Of a stretch of 64,000 nucleotides of DNA, positions 19,335-28,559 are shown one piece after another. The DNA is from Pseudomonas kitaguniensis (lineage in GTDB: Bacteria > Pseudomonadota > Gammaproteobacteria > Pseudomonadales > Pseudomonadaceae): contig NZ_VUAZ01000041.1 in assembly GCF_009296165.1 (NCBI RefSeq), positions 1-64,000 of the forward strand, written 5' to 3'. The position numbers were made by a program, and so were the translations under genes. Numbering within the stretch: position 1 is the first letter of the stretch; every line of letters begins with the position of its first letter. The notes beneath the pieces were generated by a model that saw only the letters and a program-made list of their open reading frames with translations, searched no databases and was not told the DNA's origin.

Positions 19335-19607
19335 ATGAACCAGGTGGGCAACATGAACAAAGTGACGTTCCCCAACGCCTGCCAGCTGATGCGCTGGCAT
19401 TTCCATCCGATGGGCTTCGAGGGCAGCATGGACGCCCCCGGCAGCATGGTTGCCCGCCTGTTCGACCGTGCCAGCGGCGAGACGCTGATCGCGATTGCCG
19501 GCATCCCGTGCGCCACCGTGATGAATGCCGCCGATGTTGAGCGCATCATCGAATCGGTGGAGTACGAGCTGGAGTGTTTCGTGCCACCGCTGTCCTTGCG
19601 CGCCTGA
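19335..19607 (+). CDS. DUF1652 domain protein
   Basis: A small protein of 90 residues if started at ATG 19335, which has AAGGA eight bases upstream; ATG 19353 (MNKVTFPN) is an alternative, and the longer frame to 19245 lacks a ribosome site. The sequence (CQLMRWHFHPMGF, then ARLFDRASGET, then AGIPCATVMNAADVERIIE) matches DUF1652, a short family I know only from Pseudomonas. There is no signal peptide or membrane segment. The function is unknown. It is followed by a REP pair. Confidence 0.85.
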   Translation: MNQVGNMNKVTFPNACQLMRWHFHPMGFEGSMDAPGSMVARLFDRASGETLIAIAGIPCATVMNAADVERIIESVEYELECFVPPLSLRA

Positions 19608-19641
19608 TTCGATTCCAGCATTGCTTGCCGGGCAACTGTGT

Positions 19642-19716
19642 GCGGGCTTGCTCGCGATAGCGGTGTGTCAGCTGAAAAATACGTGTCTGACACACCGCTA
19701 TCGCGAGCAAGCCCGC
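19642..19716. repeat. REP inverted pair
   Basis: A perfect 29-bp inverted repeat (19642-19670 and 19688-19716) with a 17-base loop. The arms contain GCGGGCTTGCTCGCGATAGC, the standard fluorescent-Pseudomonas REP core. It lies between convergent genes (DUF1652 and the UvrD-like helicase), where such BIME-like structures often end or stabilise transcripts. Confidence 0.9.
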
Positions 19717-19772
19717 TCCCACATAAGCCCGCTCCTACACAAGCCCTCTCCCACACAAGCCCGCCTCCACAC
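19709..19772. repeat. Four 16-bp tandem repeats grown from a REP tail
   Basis: Four head-to-tail copies of a 16-base unit, AAGCCCGCTCCCACAT, AAGCCCGCTCCTACAC, AAGCCCTCTCCCACAC and AAGCCCGCCTCCACAC, followed by a fifth partial AAGCGCG. The first copy is the end of the right REP arm, so the array seems to have arisen by duplication of the REP tail. Confidence 0.85.
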
Positions 19773-19830
19773 AAGCGCGTTTTATCCGACCATTCAGGCC
19801 TGCTTTTGGGCCGCCTGCTTTTGAGCCGGT

Positions 19831-22278
19831 TTAGCCGCGCTGATCGTCAAAAAACGCTTTTGCGCCGTCTACCCGCTCAGATGCTCTGGGCAGATTCACG
19901 CCCTGGCCTTCGGGCTTTTCCACATACCAATAACAATGGCTTACCGCCCGCGTGATGCCGACATAGGCCAGGCGCAGCACTTCGTCCTTTTGCGCGGTGT
20001 CATACGGTTCACTGTCGCCATCCTTGCCCAAGCCCGCCATGCGGTACACCTGGTTTTTGTAGGGCGAACTCGTGAGGTGCTGACAGTCGCCGAGCAGGAA
20101 TACCGAATCCGCTTGCAGGCCTTTGGCACTGTGATACGTCAGCTGTTTTAACCGGCGGGCTTGTGGCGGCAAGCTAGAATCCAGATTAACTACGGGCTGA
20201 ATATGCTGTTCAATCAATAGCTTATCGCTACTTTTTCGATACAGCATTAACACCGAATCGCCCTGTTGATAGCGTTCCAGTAACTGCCGACCCAGCGCAG
20301 CGTCGTCGCGCGTCAGCACAGTCACGGGCACCCGCTCTCGGGGTTGACCACTCGCCTTGGCCTTCTTGCCGGGCAGCGACGGCGCTGCACGCACGATATG
20401 CTCGGCAGCGTCGATGATGTGTTGATGGCTGCGGTAGTTCTCGCTGAGCATCACGCGCGTAGTGCTGGGTGACGGGAATTGCTGGTCGAATTCTATGAAG
20501 TACTTGGGCGAACTGCCGCGCCAGCCATAAATCGATTGCCAGTCATCACCCACACACAGCAACGACGAGCGTTGCGCGCCACGGCCGACGTGCATTGCCG
20601 GGCCACGGCTGCGGATTTCGCGCAGGCTGGCGCGCACCCACGAGACGATCTGCGGCGATACGTCCTGGAATTCATCGATCATCAGGTGCGACATCGGTCG
20701 CAGCAAGGGGTCACTGAGCAACTTGAGATTTTCCGGGGTGTTCTCGCCGAACAGCGAGAACATGCGGTTATAAGTCATGATCGGCGGCGACTGGTCGAGC
20801 AGGTGCTCTTCCAGAGCTTTCCAGAAAATGCTCAGGGCTTCAAAAAAACAGCGGTCCGGGTCGTCCTGCGCAAAGCTCATCTGCCCCACAGCGGCGGGTA
20901 CGTCCAACCCGAGGTTCTCGATAAACCCGGCGGCCATGACAAAACTGTCCAGTAGCGGTGCTGACGTGAGTTCGCCTTTCACCTTGTAATCAAAGCCAGG
21001 CCCGGCGCTGGCATCACCCGCCAGGCTGCTTAAAAGGCGCTTGGAAGACTCGTAGCTATCCAACCATATCAATGGCTTACGGCAGAAAGCTTGAAACAAG
21101 GTGCGCTTTACCGCCCACTCTGCGCGTACCGACAGTTTTGAATTCGGCCGGCTGATCCGGGCGTCTTCCCGTGCGTCGAAGCCGAGCACCACCCAGGCAT
21201 CCAGTTCCGGGATGTAGCCGTGGCAATGAAATTGCGCGCCGTTGATTTCGAAGGCCTGGCGGCTCGGCTCAATGCCCTTTATCGGCCAGGCGCCAGCGCG
21301 AAACCACAGGTCTTCGATCACATCACAGAGTTCTTCATCGCGCTTGGCGGCCAGCTCGGTTACCGCTATGCGCTTCTGTACATCCGGGTGATCGCGCTCC
21401 AGCTCCTTGAGTTGCAGGCCATGGCGTGCCAATGGCGCGATCAGCTCGCGAAAACGTTCATGTCGGCCCTGCAGCCGGTGATAGCAGGCGTTCATCTGTT
21501 GGCGCTGCGCGTCGCTGATGCGCAGGTCGAACGGGTTGCTGTCCGCGTCCTCGACACCGCTGCCGAGGTTCTCGAAGGCTTGCAAGCGCTCGAACCCCGG
21601 CAAGCTGCGCACCATCGGCAGAATGCGTGAATGAAAGGTACGCACCACGGCCTGGGCTTCTTTAATGCCAAGGGGTTGGCCCCACAGGCTGAGAATGTGC
21701 ATGAGCTTGTTGATGAAATCTTTGCGCGACTCGCGGGTGAAGGTCACCACGGTCATCGAGCTCAATTCAAAGCCCAGGTAATGCGTGAGCAACAGAATGC
21801 GCAGCACCAGCGAGGTGGATTTACCCGCACCGGCACCGGCAATCACCGAGGTCGAGGGCGTGTCACTGAAAATCATCTTCCATTGCGCGGCACTCGGCTG
21901 CGCATGGGCCGGCAGCAAGCGCGCTACATCGGCCTTCATGCGCTTTTTAAGGTCGGCGCCGAGTGGCAGTCGCCAATCGTCGAACAGGTTGTGATCCACG
22001 CCTGGCGCCGTGTGCTCATCGGGGCGAAAGTCACGGATCAACAATACTTGCCGCCCCTCCTCGATACCGTCTGCCTTACCCTCGCGGTAGCCATATTCCA
22101 CACCGGCCTCGTGCCCGCTGCGGAACCCATCGGCTTGCCCGTGCAGCCAGGAAAACCGGTGCTGGGCACGCAAGCGCGTCAGGCCGTGGCCGAACAAACG
22201 GGCGGCCAGCCGTTTAAGCAGGGGCATTTGCGCCAGTGGCAGCAGATCGGGGGGCAAATCGGGCGTTTGTTGCGGCAC
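19831..22278 (-). CDS. UvrD/Rep-family (SF1) DNA helicase
   Basis: An SF1A helicase, 815 residues from GTG 22278, which has CTGGAG five bases upstream. The frame extends to a TTG at 22350, and an ATG at 22227 (MPLLKRLAARL) is a third option. Motif I is AGAGAGKST (about 147-155). Other motifs are VVTFTRESR (Ia), IDEFQDVSP (II), SENYRSH (IV) and TYHSAKGLQADSVFLLG (V). The N-terminal 125 residues are not helicase and are rich in basic and glycine residues. The likely role is 3'-5' unwinding in DNA repair or fork processing; the family is clear but the subtype is not. It is convergent with DUF1652 and divergent from the pirin gene. Confidence 0.85.
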   Translation of the reverse strand: MPQQTPDLPPDLLPLAQMPLLKRLAARLFGHGLTRLRAQHRFSWLHGQADGFRSGHEAGVEYGYREGKADGIEEGRQVLLIRDFRPDEHTAPGVDHNLFDDWRLPLGADLKKRMKADVARLLPAHAQPSAAQWKMIFSDTPSTSVIAGAGAGKSTSLVLRILLLTHYLGFELSSMTVVTFTRESRKDFINKLMHILSLWGQPLGIKEAQAVVRTFHSRILPMVRSLPGFERLQAFENLGSGVEDADSNPFDLRISDAQRQQMNACYHRLQGRHERFRELIAPLARHGLQLKELERDHPDVQKRIAVTELAAKRDEELCDVIEDLWFRAGAWPIKGIEPSRQAFEINGAQFHCHGYIPELDAWVVLGFDAREDARISRPNSKLSVRAEWAVKRTLFQAFCRKPLIWLDSYESSKRLLSSLAGDASAGPGFDYKVKGELTSAPLLDSFVMAAGFIENLGLDVPAAVGQMSFAQDDPDRCFFEALSIFWKALEEHLLDQSPPIMTYNRMFSLFGENTPENLKLLSDPLLRPMSHLMIDEFQDVSPQIVSWVRASLREIRSRGPAMHVGRGAQRSSLLCVGDDWQSIYGWRGSSPKYFIEFDQQFPSPSTTRVMLSENYRSHQHIIDAAEHIVRAAPSLPGKKAKASGQPRERVPVTVLTRDDAALGRQLLERYQQGDSVLMLYRKSSDKLLIEQHIQPVVNLDSSLPPQARRLKQLTYHSAKGLQADSVFLLGDCQHLTSSPYKNQVYRMAGLGKDGDSEPYDTAQKDEVLRLAYVGITRAVSHCYWYVEKPEGQGVNLPRASERVDGAKAFFDDQRG

Positions 22279-22495
22279 GCGGACTCCAGCGATGAGGATG
22301 TTTTGGCGAAGCCGCCATGGTCGCCGGAATCGGCGTTGAGTTCCAGCCAATTGCTTTCACGTCATGCAGTTAGCCGATGAAGTGAAAGTCAAAACGCCAG
22401 GAACCAATCGAAATATTGGATGGGAATAAGGCATTTTTTACGCTTTTTATCGATCATGCACGGGTGGATCATGGCGACATCAACAGGAGACGATC

Positions 22496-23189
22496 ATGCT
22501 TGAACTTCGACCTTTCAATACCTTGGGCGGCGCCCACCATGGCTGGCTTGATGCCCATCACCACTTTTCATTTGCCGAGTACCACGACCCCGAACGCATG
22601 CATTGGGGCAACCTGCGGGTATGGAACGACGACATCATCGCGCCCGGCACCGGCTTCCCGCAGCACGCGCACCGTGACATGGAAATCATCACGTATGTGC
22701 GTGAAGGCGCTATCAGCCATGCCGATAATCTGGGCAACAAAGGCCGCACAGAGGCTGGCGATGTGCAGGTAATGAGTGCGGGCACCGGGATTGCGCACAG
22801 CGAGTACAACCTGGAAGCGCGCCGACGAAGATTTTTCAGATCTGGATTATTCCGAATGAGGCGGGTTTGCCACCTTCCTGGGGTGCCAAGCCGTTTCCGA
22901 AAGGCGACCGTGAGGGCTTTGTGACGCTGGCCAGTGGCAAGGCGGGGGACAGTGAAAGCTTGCGGATTCGTGCGGATGCGCGGTTGGTGGCGGCCAACCT
23001 GAAGGCTGGGGAAAGCGCCGAATACAGGCTGGACGGCGGGCGCGCGCGTACTTGGTGCCGGCGACGGGGGTGATTGAGGTGAATGGGCTGCGTGCACAGG
23101 CGCGGGATGGTGTGGCGGTGGAAAATGAGCAGGTGTTGCGCGTAACGGCGCTGGAAGACAGCGAGATCGTGCTGGTTGATCTGGCCTGA
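22496..23189 (+). pseudogene. Pirin-family protein (YhhW-like) with two frameshifts
   Basis: The first frame (MLELRPFNTLGGAHHGWLD) shows the pirin cupin metal site: HHHFSF, then HAHRDMEIITYV, then GTGIAHSEYN. The frame breaks near 22815-22822. Coding continues one frame over (PTKIFQIWIIPNE, then GAKPFPKGDREGF), and breaks again near 23041-23048, finishing as YLVPATGVIEVNG to EIVLVDLA with TGA at 23187-23189. Both breaks are repaired by adding one base, which gives 231 residues, the length of E. coli YhhW. Pirins of this type act as quercetinases or redox-linked cupins. As written the protein is truncated after the N-terminal cupin. Confidence 0.85.
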
Positions 23190-23195
23190 TTGATC

Positions 23196-23245
23196 GTTCC
23201 CGCGCTCCGCGCCAGCTTCTAGAGCTAGACGCAGAGCGTGGGAAC
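23196..23245. repeat. Palindromic repeat between pirin and pgm
   Basis: Arms GTTCCCGCGCTCCGCG (23196-23211) and CGCAGAGCGTGGGAAC (23230-23245) pair with two mismatches, and the loop holds a smaller AGCTCTAG-like palindrome. It resembles a dispersed Pseudomonas palindrome (degraded copies at about 9112-9216). It lies between convergent genes and could serve both as a transcript end. Confidence 0.75.
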
Positions 23246-23262
23246 ATCATGCGGCCGGGTTA

Positions 23263-24909
23263 TCAGTTGGAACTGATCGCACCGTCCACCAACACTTGGG
23301 CCTCTTCAACCAACTGCTTGAGGTGATCCTCACCGACGAAGCTCTCGGCGTAGATCTTGTAAATATCCTCGGTGCCCGATGGCCGTGCGGCGAACCAGCC
23401 GTTTTCGGTCATCACCTTCAAGCCACCAATCGCCTGGTTGTTGCCCGGCGCATGGCTGAGGATTTGCTGAATGCTCTCGCCAGCCAATTGCGTGGACGTG
23501 ACCTGCTCAGGCGACAGTTTGCCTAACAAGGCCTTCTGCGCCGGCGTGGCTTTGGCGTCGACGCGAATCGCAAATGGCTCGCCGAGCGCGTCGGTCAGGC
23601 CACGGTAGATCTGGCTCGGGTCTTGCCCCTTGCGCGAGGTCATTTCCGCCGCCAGCAAGGCCGGAATCAGGCCGTCCTTGTCGGTGCTCCACACACTGCC
23701 ATCCTTGCGCAGGAACGAGGCGCCGGCGCTTTCTTCACCGCCAAAACCCAGCGAACCTTCGAACAGGCCATCGGCAAACCACTTGAAGCCAACCGGCACT
23801 TCATACAGGCGACGGCCGATACGCGCCGCAACGCGATCAATCAAGCCGCTGCTGACCACGGTTTTGCCCACGGCCGCATCGCTGCGCCAGTCAGGACGGT
23901 TCTGAAACAGGTAATCGATGCTCACCGCCAAGTAGTTGTTCGGCGCCAACAGGCCGCCGGACGGGGTGACGATGCCGTGACGGTCGTGGTCCGGGTCGCA
24001 GGCAAACGCCACGTCGTAGCGCTCTTTGAGGCCGATCAGGCTTTGCATCGCGTAGCTGGAAGACGGGTCCATGCGGATCTGGCCGTCCCAGTCGACGCTC
24101 ATGAAGCGGAAGGTGGCATCGACTTCGGTGTTGACCACGTCGAGGTTCAAACGGTAGTGCTCGGCAATCGCCGACCAGTAGCGCACCCCTGCTCCGCCCA
24201 ATGGATCGACGCCCAGGCGCAGATCGGCGCTGCGGATGGCATCCATGTCGATCACATTGATCAGGTCAGCCACGTAGCTGTTGAGGTAATCATGGCGATG
24301 CGTGGTGTCCGCCTTGAGCGCCTGTGCGTGAGTGATGCGCTTGACCCCGGCAAGCTTGTTGGCCAGCAGTTCATTGGCCTTGGCTTCGATCCACTTGGTC
24401 ACGTGAGTGTCGGCCGGGCCGCCGTTGGGTGGGTTGTACTTGTAACCGCCGCTCTGCGGCGGGTTGTGCGACGGCGTGATCACGATGCCGTCGGCCAGGC
24501 CGCTGGTGCGGCCACGGTTGTAGCAAATAATCGCGTGGGAAATCGCCGGCGTCGGCGTGTATTCATCGCCTTCGGCCAGCATCACGTGCACGCCATTCGC
24601 GGCCAGCACTTCCAGTGCACTGGCACCGGCCGGTGTCGACAGCGCATGGGTGTCCAAGCCCACGAACAACGGGCCGTTGATGCCTTGCGCTTCACGGTAC
24701 AGGCAGATGGCCTGGCTGATGGCAAGTACATGCCATTCGTTGAAGCTCAGCTCGAACGAGCTGCCACGGTGCCCGGAAGTACCAAAGGCCACGCGCTGGG
24801 TGGAGATCGCTGCATCAGGCTGGCCGGTGTAATAGGCCGTGACCAGTCGCGGGATGTCTACCAGCAACTGGGCTGGCGCTGGCTTGCCCGCAAAAGGACT
24901 GATTGTCAT
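23263..24909 (-). CDS. pgm: Phosphoglucomutase (alpha-D-glucose phosphate specific)
   Basis: A 548-residue enzyme that interconverts glucose-1-phosphate and glucose-6-phosphate in the cytosol, feeding glycogen, trehalose and surface polysaccharide precursors. The phosphoserine loop is TPSHNP with Ser147, and the magnesium site DPDHDRHG is at 305-312. The sugar-specificity loop GEESAG and the phosphate-binding loop RPSGTED near the C-terminus are both present. Length equals that of E. coli Pgm (546). GAGG precedes the ATG at 24909. The gene is intact and stands alone. Confidence 0.96.
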   Translation of the reverse strand: MTISPFAGKPAPAQLLVDIPRLVTAYYTGQPDAAISTQRVAFGTSGHRGSSFELSFNEWHVLAISQAICLYREAQGINGPLFVGLDTHALSTPAGASALEVLAANGVHVMLAEGDEYTPTPAISHAIICYNRGRTSGLADGIVITPSHNPPQSGGYKYNPPNGGPADTHVTKWIEAKANELLANKLAGVKRITHAQALKADTTHRHDYLNSYVADLINVIDMDAIRSADLRLGVDPLGGAGVRYWSAIAEHYRLNLDVVNTEVDATFRFMSVDWDGQIRMDPSSSYAMQSLIGLKERYDVAFACDPDHDRHGIVTPSGGLLAPNNYLAVSIDYLFQNRPDWRSDAAVGKTVVSSGLIDRVAARIGRRLYEVPVGFKWFADGLFEGSLGFGGEESAGASFLRKDGSVWSTDKDGLIPALLAAEMTSRKGQDPSQIYRGLTDALGEPFAIRVDAKATPAQKALLGKLSPEQVTSTQLAGESIQQILSHAPGNNQAIGGLKVMTENGWFAARPSGTEDIYKIYAESFVGEDHLKQLVEEAQVLVDGAISSN

Positions 24910-25014
24910 GCATAAACCTCGAAAAGAAGGATTCGGAAAAAATGGCAGTTTACTGAGAGTTGGACTACTGCGCGACGGTATCGATCCTACAACCTGAAGA
25001 GAAATTTCACAGGC

Positions 25015-26413
25015 CTAGCCTATCTGCGCCCGGCGCAGTGCTTCGCTCAGCGCCGCCAGCGCAATCTCAAGGTCAGGCTGCCCATGAAACGTGTGGCTCA
25101 AGCGAAAATGCTGGTGGTGCAGCCCGCCGACGCTGAACAACTCACCGGGCGCGACAACCACCTGCCGGGCGAGTAAATGCTGGAACACCTGGCGCATGTC
25201 GACCGCATGGGTAGAGCCTAACCAGAGGGTGGCGCCACCGGCGGGCATGCGGCAGGTCACTTGATTACCCACGTGTTGCGCCAGGCGCTGACTCATTTCG
25301 TCCGCCTGTTGGCTGAGCAACGGGCGCAAATTGCGCAGGTGCTGATCAATGCGCCCGCTGTGGTACAGACGCGCAATTGCGCGCTGGCGAATCGATGATA
25401 ACCGGAACGAGCGCAGCAAGAATTGGCGCTGCAACTCGCTGCTCATGTGCCGGGACAGCGCATAAGCATACGGCGCCTCCGGCCCGAGTATTTTTTCGAA
25501 GGAGGAAAACACCACCAGCCGCTCCGGATTGACCACATCGCGCAGCGCCGCCGGGGGCGGCTTGAACCCCAGCTCTCCGTAGGTATCGTTCTCCAGCAGC
25601 CAGCAACCGTACTGGTCCAACAGGCGCGCCACACCCAGACAATCGTGCGGCAGCATGGCGAACCCCGAGGGCAGGTTGATCGCCGACGAAAGCAACACCA
25701 GGCGCACCGACTCACCGCGCAACATGCCTTCGAGCGATACCAGGTCCAGGCTGCCATCGTGCGCCCAGGGCAACTCTAGAATTCGCACCCCGGCATCCTG
25801 CAGCAGGCGCAGGATCAGCCAGTCGCAGGGCGACTCGACAATCACCGTGGCACCGCGCAGGCCCAGCACCTCGATAAGAATATCGAGCACGCCTCGCAGG
25901 TCGGCACCGATATAAACATCGTCGGCGTGCCAGCAGCGGGTGGGCGACGAGGTATAGCGCGCCGCCAGCGCCGCGCGCAGCTCCCAGCCCCCGCAAGGCT
26001 GCGACCAAGGCTGCGAAGGGTGCGGGTATTGGCGCACCAGTTCGCGCTCGAGTCGCAGCAACGTGCCATCAGCGACGCCAACAGCGCTGGCTCATCGCCG
26101 CTGAGCACCACCATGCCCGGGCGCGCGCGGCTACGTAGAGGCGCTCAAGCAAATCCCCGCTGGGCATGGCCATGGGGTTGCTCGCCAAGGGCCACGCGTA
26201 ATAACCCGACTTGGCCACCGAATACACCCTGCCCTCTTTTTCCAGTAGCGAGTACGCGTACTGAATGGTCGAGATTGATACATTCAGGCGCAGCGATAAC
26301 TGGCGCAAAGACGGCAGTTTCACCCGGGTATCGGTGCTGACCTCGTTAATCAGGTTGATCATGTAGCGGTAAACCGCCTGGTAGGCGAAATCCCGCACAC
26401 CGCGCAGCGTCAT
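25015..26413 (-). pseudogene. MocR/PdxR-type regulator (GntR HTH plus aminotransferase-like domain) with two frameshifts
   Basis: The first frame (MTLRGVRDFAYQAVYRY) holds a winged-helix GntR domain with LPSLRQLSLRLNVSISTIQ. The frame breaks near 26120-26129, in a GCGCGCGCG run, continues for about 20 residues (GMVVLSGDEPALLASL), breaks again near 26063-26068, and then runs to the end as a type I aminotransferase fold (LLRLERELVRQYPHPSQP onward, with the presumed PLP lysine in SSFEKILG). Restoring one base at each place gives about 466 residues, normal for MocR proteins. Such regulators sense a ligand through PLP. It overlaps the upstream unknown gene by 4 bases (ATGA), which suggests that gene is its partner or target. 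Confidence 0.82.
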
Positions 26414-27840
26414 CGTCCGTACAGCTGGAAGTTCAGGTCGCCGTCGGGCAGGGCGTGCTCATGGCGAGTGCCGCGTTCGCCGCCGCCTGGAGCAATGGCC
26501 CGCGGCCGTTGACGGTATAGATGCTGGAGCAACGGCAACGACATGCCGCTGGTGTCAGCCACCCATTGCTGCAACATCTCAGCTGCAGGCTTGCCCTGCA
26601 GCACTTTGTGCAGTTCAGGCAGCGCCACCAGCATGCCTGGGTGGCACTGGCGCAAATAACCTTCCAGCCGTTCGCCGTGATGGATAAAAGGCGAAAACAA
26701 CAGGCAGACCAGTTGGCTTTCATCCAGGCCGAGGGCCTGCTGGGCATACCCGGCAGCCAAGGCGCGCCCGTCACGGCTGCCGGCTTGCGCCATCAGTGCT
26801 TCGGGAGCCTGCAGGCTCTGCAGATACGCCTGCGCCTGCAGCACGAAGGCTTCTACGGCTGCCTTGTAGTCCAATGCCCGCACGCATTCGGCCTGCAGGC
26901 CTCGCAGGTGTGCCATCAACCTCGGGCTGGCAAAGGCCGGGTGGCTGAAATGAAAGCCCAACGGATCCGGGGCATAGGCCATGAACTCGGTGAGCAAAGG
27001 CGCGCAACTTCTGTCGATACCTTCGAACAGGTCGACAATGCCGATGTACGCCAAGTGATGGTGCCCACCCAGGCAGGGGTCAGCCTTTGGCACATAAAGC
27101 TCACCATAAATGTCACGATAGAAGTCATCGCTCCAGGCGTCCATGCGCGCAAACAGCCCATTGAGCGATGCGGGATTGACCGTGGCCTTGGCCCCGGTGG
27201 CCTGAGCGGCTTTTTTCAACCAGGCAATGAGCTGGCTTTGTTTACGCGCGCAATCGCCGCTGACCAGCGCATGCACGCCGCCGTTCCAGGCGGTGACACG
27301 CTGGTAGAAATCACCCAAGGCCAAGTACGTGTCGTTGCACAACGTTGCGCAAATATCGCCGGACGTCATATGCCCGATTATCAACTTGTTGCGTTGACTG
27401 ATACCGCGCCCAACGGGTGACACCAGGCGCTGGTGGTTGAACGGCAGTACCTGTTGGTCTTCCACCATCAGTAACTCAACCCGGTCGTCATCGTGCATAA
27501 ACAGTTGCGTGTAACCACGATGGATCGTATCCAGCGTGGCCTGGGTCATACCCGCGTGGCGCAGCGTGGCGACCCGCAGCTGAAACGTCTTGGGCGCTCG
27601 TGCAGCAATACTCAGTTGTGCAGCACGCAGCAACGCCAGGGTGTAACTGCTGACTTCACCACCGCCATGGGCCACAAGCACCTTGTAACCGCCCACCTGT
27701 TCCATGCCGCCCGCCGCCACGACGATACGCTGGATCAACAATTGAAGTGTGGTGCGTTCGGTGCGACTGAAGTGCCCGATCAACCGCTGCTGAACTTGCT
27801 GGTAAACATAATTCATGGCCTGTTCGTGAATGGCGCTCAT
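26410..27840 (-). CDS. Uncharacterised 476-residue protein, partner of the MocR-like gene
   Basis: I do not recognise a family. The protein begins MSAIHEQAMNYVYQQVQQRL. It has no signal peptide or obvious membrane helix, so is likely cytosolic. Visible traits are a VVAAGGMEQVGGYKVLVAHGG segment rich in glycine, a histidine-rich GGHHHLAYIG near 274, and several short conserved-looking stretches (IIGHMTSGDICATL, YGELYVPKADPCLGG). The histidines could bind a metal, but this is speculation. It is the first gene of a two-gene unit with the MocR-like regulator (ATGA overlap), so its product probably acts in the process that regulator controls. The gene is intact. Confidence 0.75.
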   Translation of the reverse strand: MSAIHEQAMNYVYQQVQQRLIGHFSRTERTTLQLLIQRIVVAAGGMEQVGGYKVLVAHGGGEVSSYTLALLRAAQLSIAARAPKTFQLRVATLRHAGMTQATLDTIHRGYTQLFMHDDDRVELLMVEDQQVLPFNHQRLVSPVGRGISQRNKLIIGHMTSGDICATLCNDTYLALGDFYQRVTAWNGGVHALVSGDCARKQSQLIAWLKKAAQATGAKATVNPASLNGLFARMDAWSDDFYRDIYGELYVPKADPCLGGHHHLAYIGIVDLFEGIDRSCAPLLTEFMAYAPDPLGFHFSHPAFASPRLMAHLRGLQAECVRALDYKAAVEAFVLQAQAYLQSLQAPEALMAQAGSRDGRALAAGYAQQALGLDESQLVCLLFSPFIHHGERLEGYLRQCHPGMLVALPELHKVLQGKPAAEMLQQWVADTSGMSLPLLQHLYRQRPRAIAPGGGERGTRHEHALPDGDLNFQLYGR

Positions 27841-28268
27841 AGTTCTACTACCTGAGTGAAAATATCAGTTTCAAACAACTACCGAGCGCAGTTGCCTGAT
27901 CTATTACGTCTGTAAGAATGTCGCTCACGCAGCAGTGTTCTTCCTATACAAACACTAGCACTTTGCAACAAATCGACAGGTGCCGGGGGCGTGACCGCGC
28001 TGAGGGCATTCATGGCGCTGACGCCCGTGCGCCAAGCGCCAAGGCCTCTTACGGCATCACTCCTAGGACCTTTCCCACGACGTCCTACACCCTTTTAACC
28101 CTGAACTTAAAGATCTGTCCGACAAATAAACCTCTTCAAACTTTAATCCTGATCGGCTTATTTGATTGAGATGCGCCTTGCAAATGCCCGAGGCGTCCGG
28201 CCCAGGCAGACGCCAAACTTTTAGTTGCTGAAAGCCCGTGCGGCCGTATCAAAATTCGGATCATTACT

Positions 28269-28309
28269 CAGTCCTTGAGTTGAAAGTGAAGACTCAATTA
28301 TCAGGACTG
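28269..28309 (+). terminator. Interrupted stem followed by a T-run
   Basis: Arms CAGTCC-TTGAGT (28269-28280) and ACTCAA (28292-28297) plus GGACTG (28304-28309), with a six-base bulge, followed within a few bases by ATTTTTATT. This could be a Rho-independent terminator for a plus-strand transcript that starts in the preceding 430 bases, where no protein gene is seen. Confidence 0.35.
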
Positions 28310-28394
28310 ACATTTTTATTAACAGATACAGAACCGGGTCGAAAACCAGTTCAGATAGTTACCCGGGCGGTAATTTGATAACGCACACACGCAA

Positions 28395-28421
28395 GCGCCG
28401 CGCTGAAATTCAGGGCGGCGC
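28395..28421. repeat. Composite palindrome downstream of the MDR oxidoreductase gene
   Basis: Outer arms GCGCCGC and GCGGCGC enclose an inner CTGAA-A-TTCAG palindrome with one G-G mismatch between them, so nearly the whole 27 bases can fold. There is no T-run on either side. It lies about 140 bases past the stop of the minus-strand oxidoreductase gene. Confidence 0.5.
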
Positions 28422-28559
28422 GAAGAAGAAAGGTATGATTTACGGGGGCTAAAGGCGGATGCGCGCTTCGGACAGCGCGCGGGTACAAGTCATGTCAGAT
28501 GGCGCATCTGCCGCATGCGCCAGGGGTTTGGAATACTCGTTTGCGAATACTCCTACACC

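Larger units (their letters stand above)
27841..28559. other. 719-bp region without a convincing gene; contains two hairpins
   Basis: No ORF here has a ribosome site together with recognisable protein sequence; the 83-codon frame at 27918-28169 looks random. Two structures stand out. One is an interrupted stem at 28269-28309, followed by ATTTTTATT on the plus strand. The other is a long GC-rich stem at 28395-28421. A non-coding RNA could end at the first hairpin, but no promoter was identified. Confidence 0.4.

Noticed and set aside
19709..19772. CRISPR array
   Set aside because: The 16-base repeats are directly adjacent with no spacers, and no cas genes are present.
27918..28169. An 83-codon frame in the gene-free region
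   Set aside because: No ribosome site, low-complexity composition, no family resemblance.
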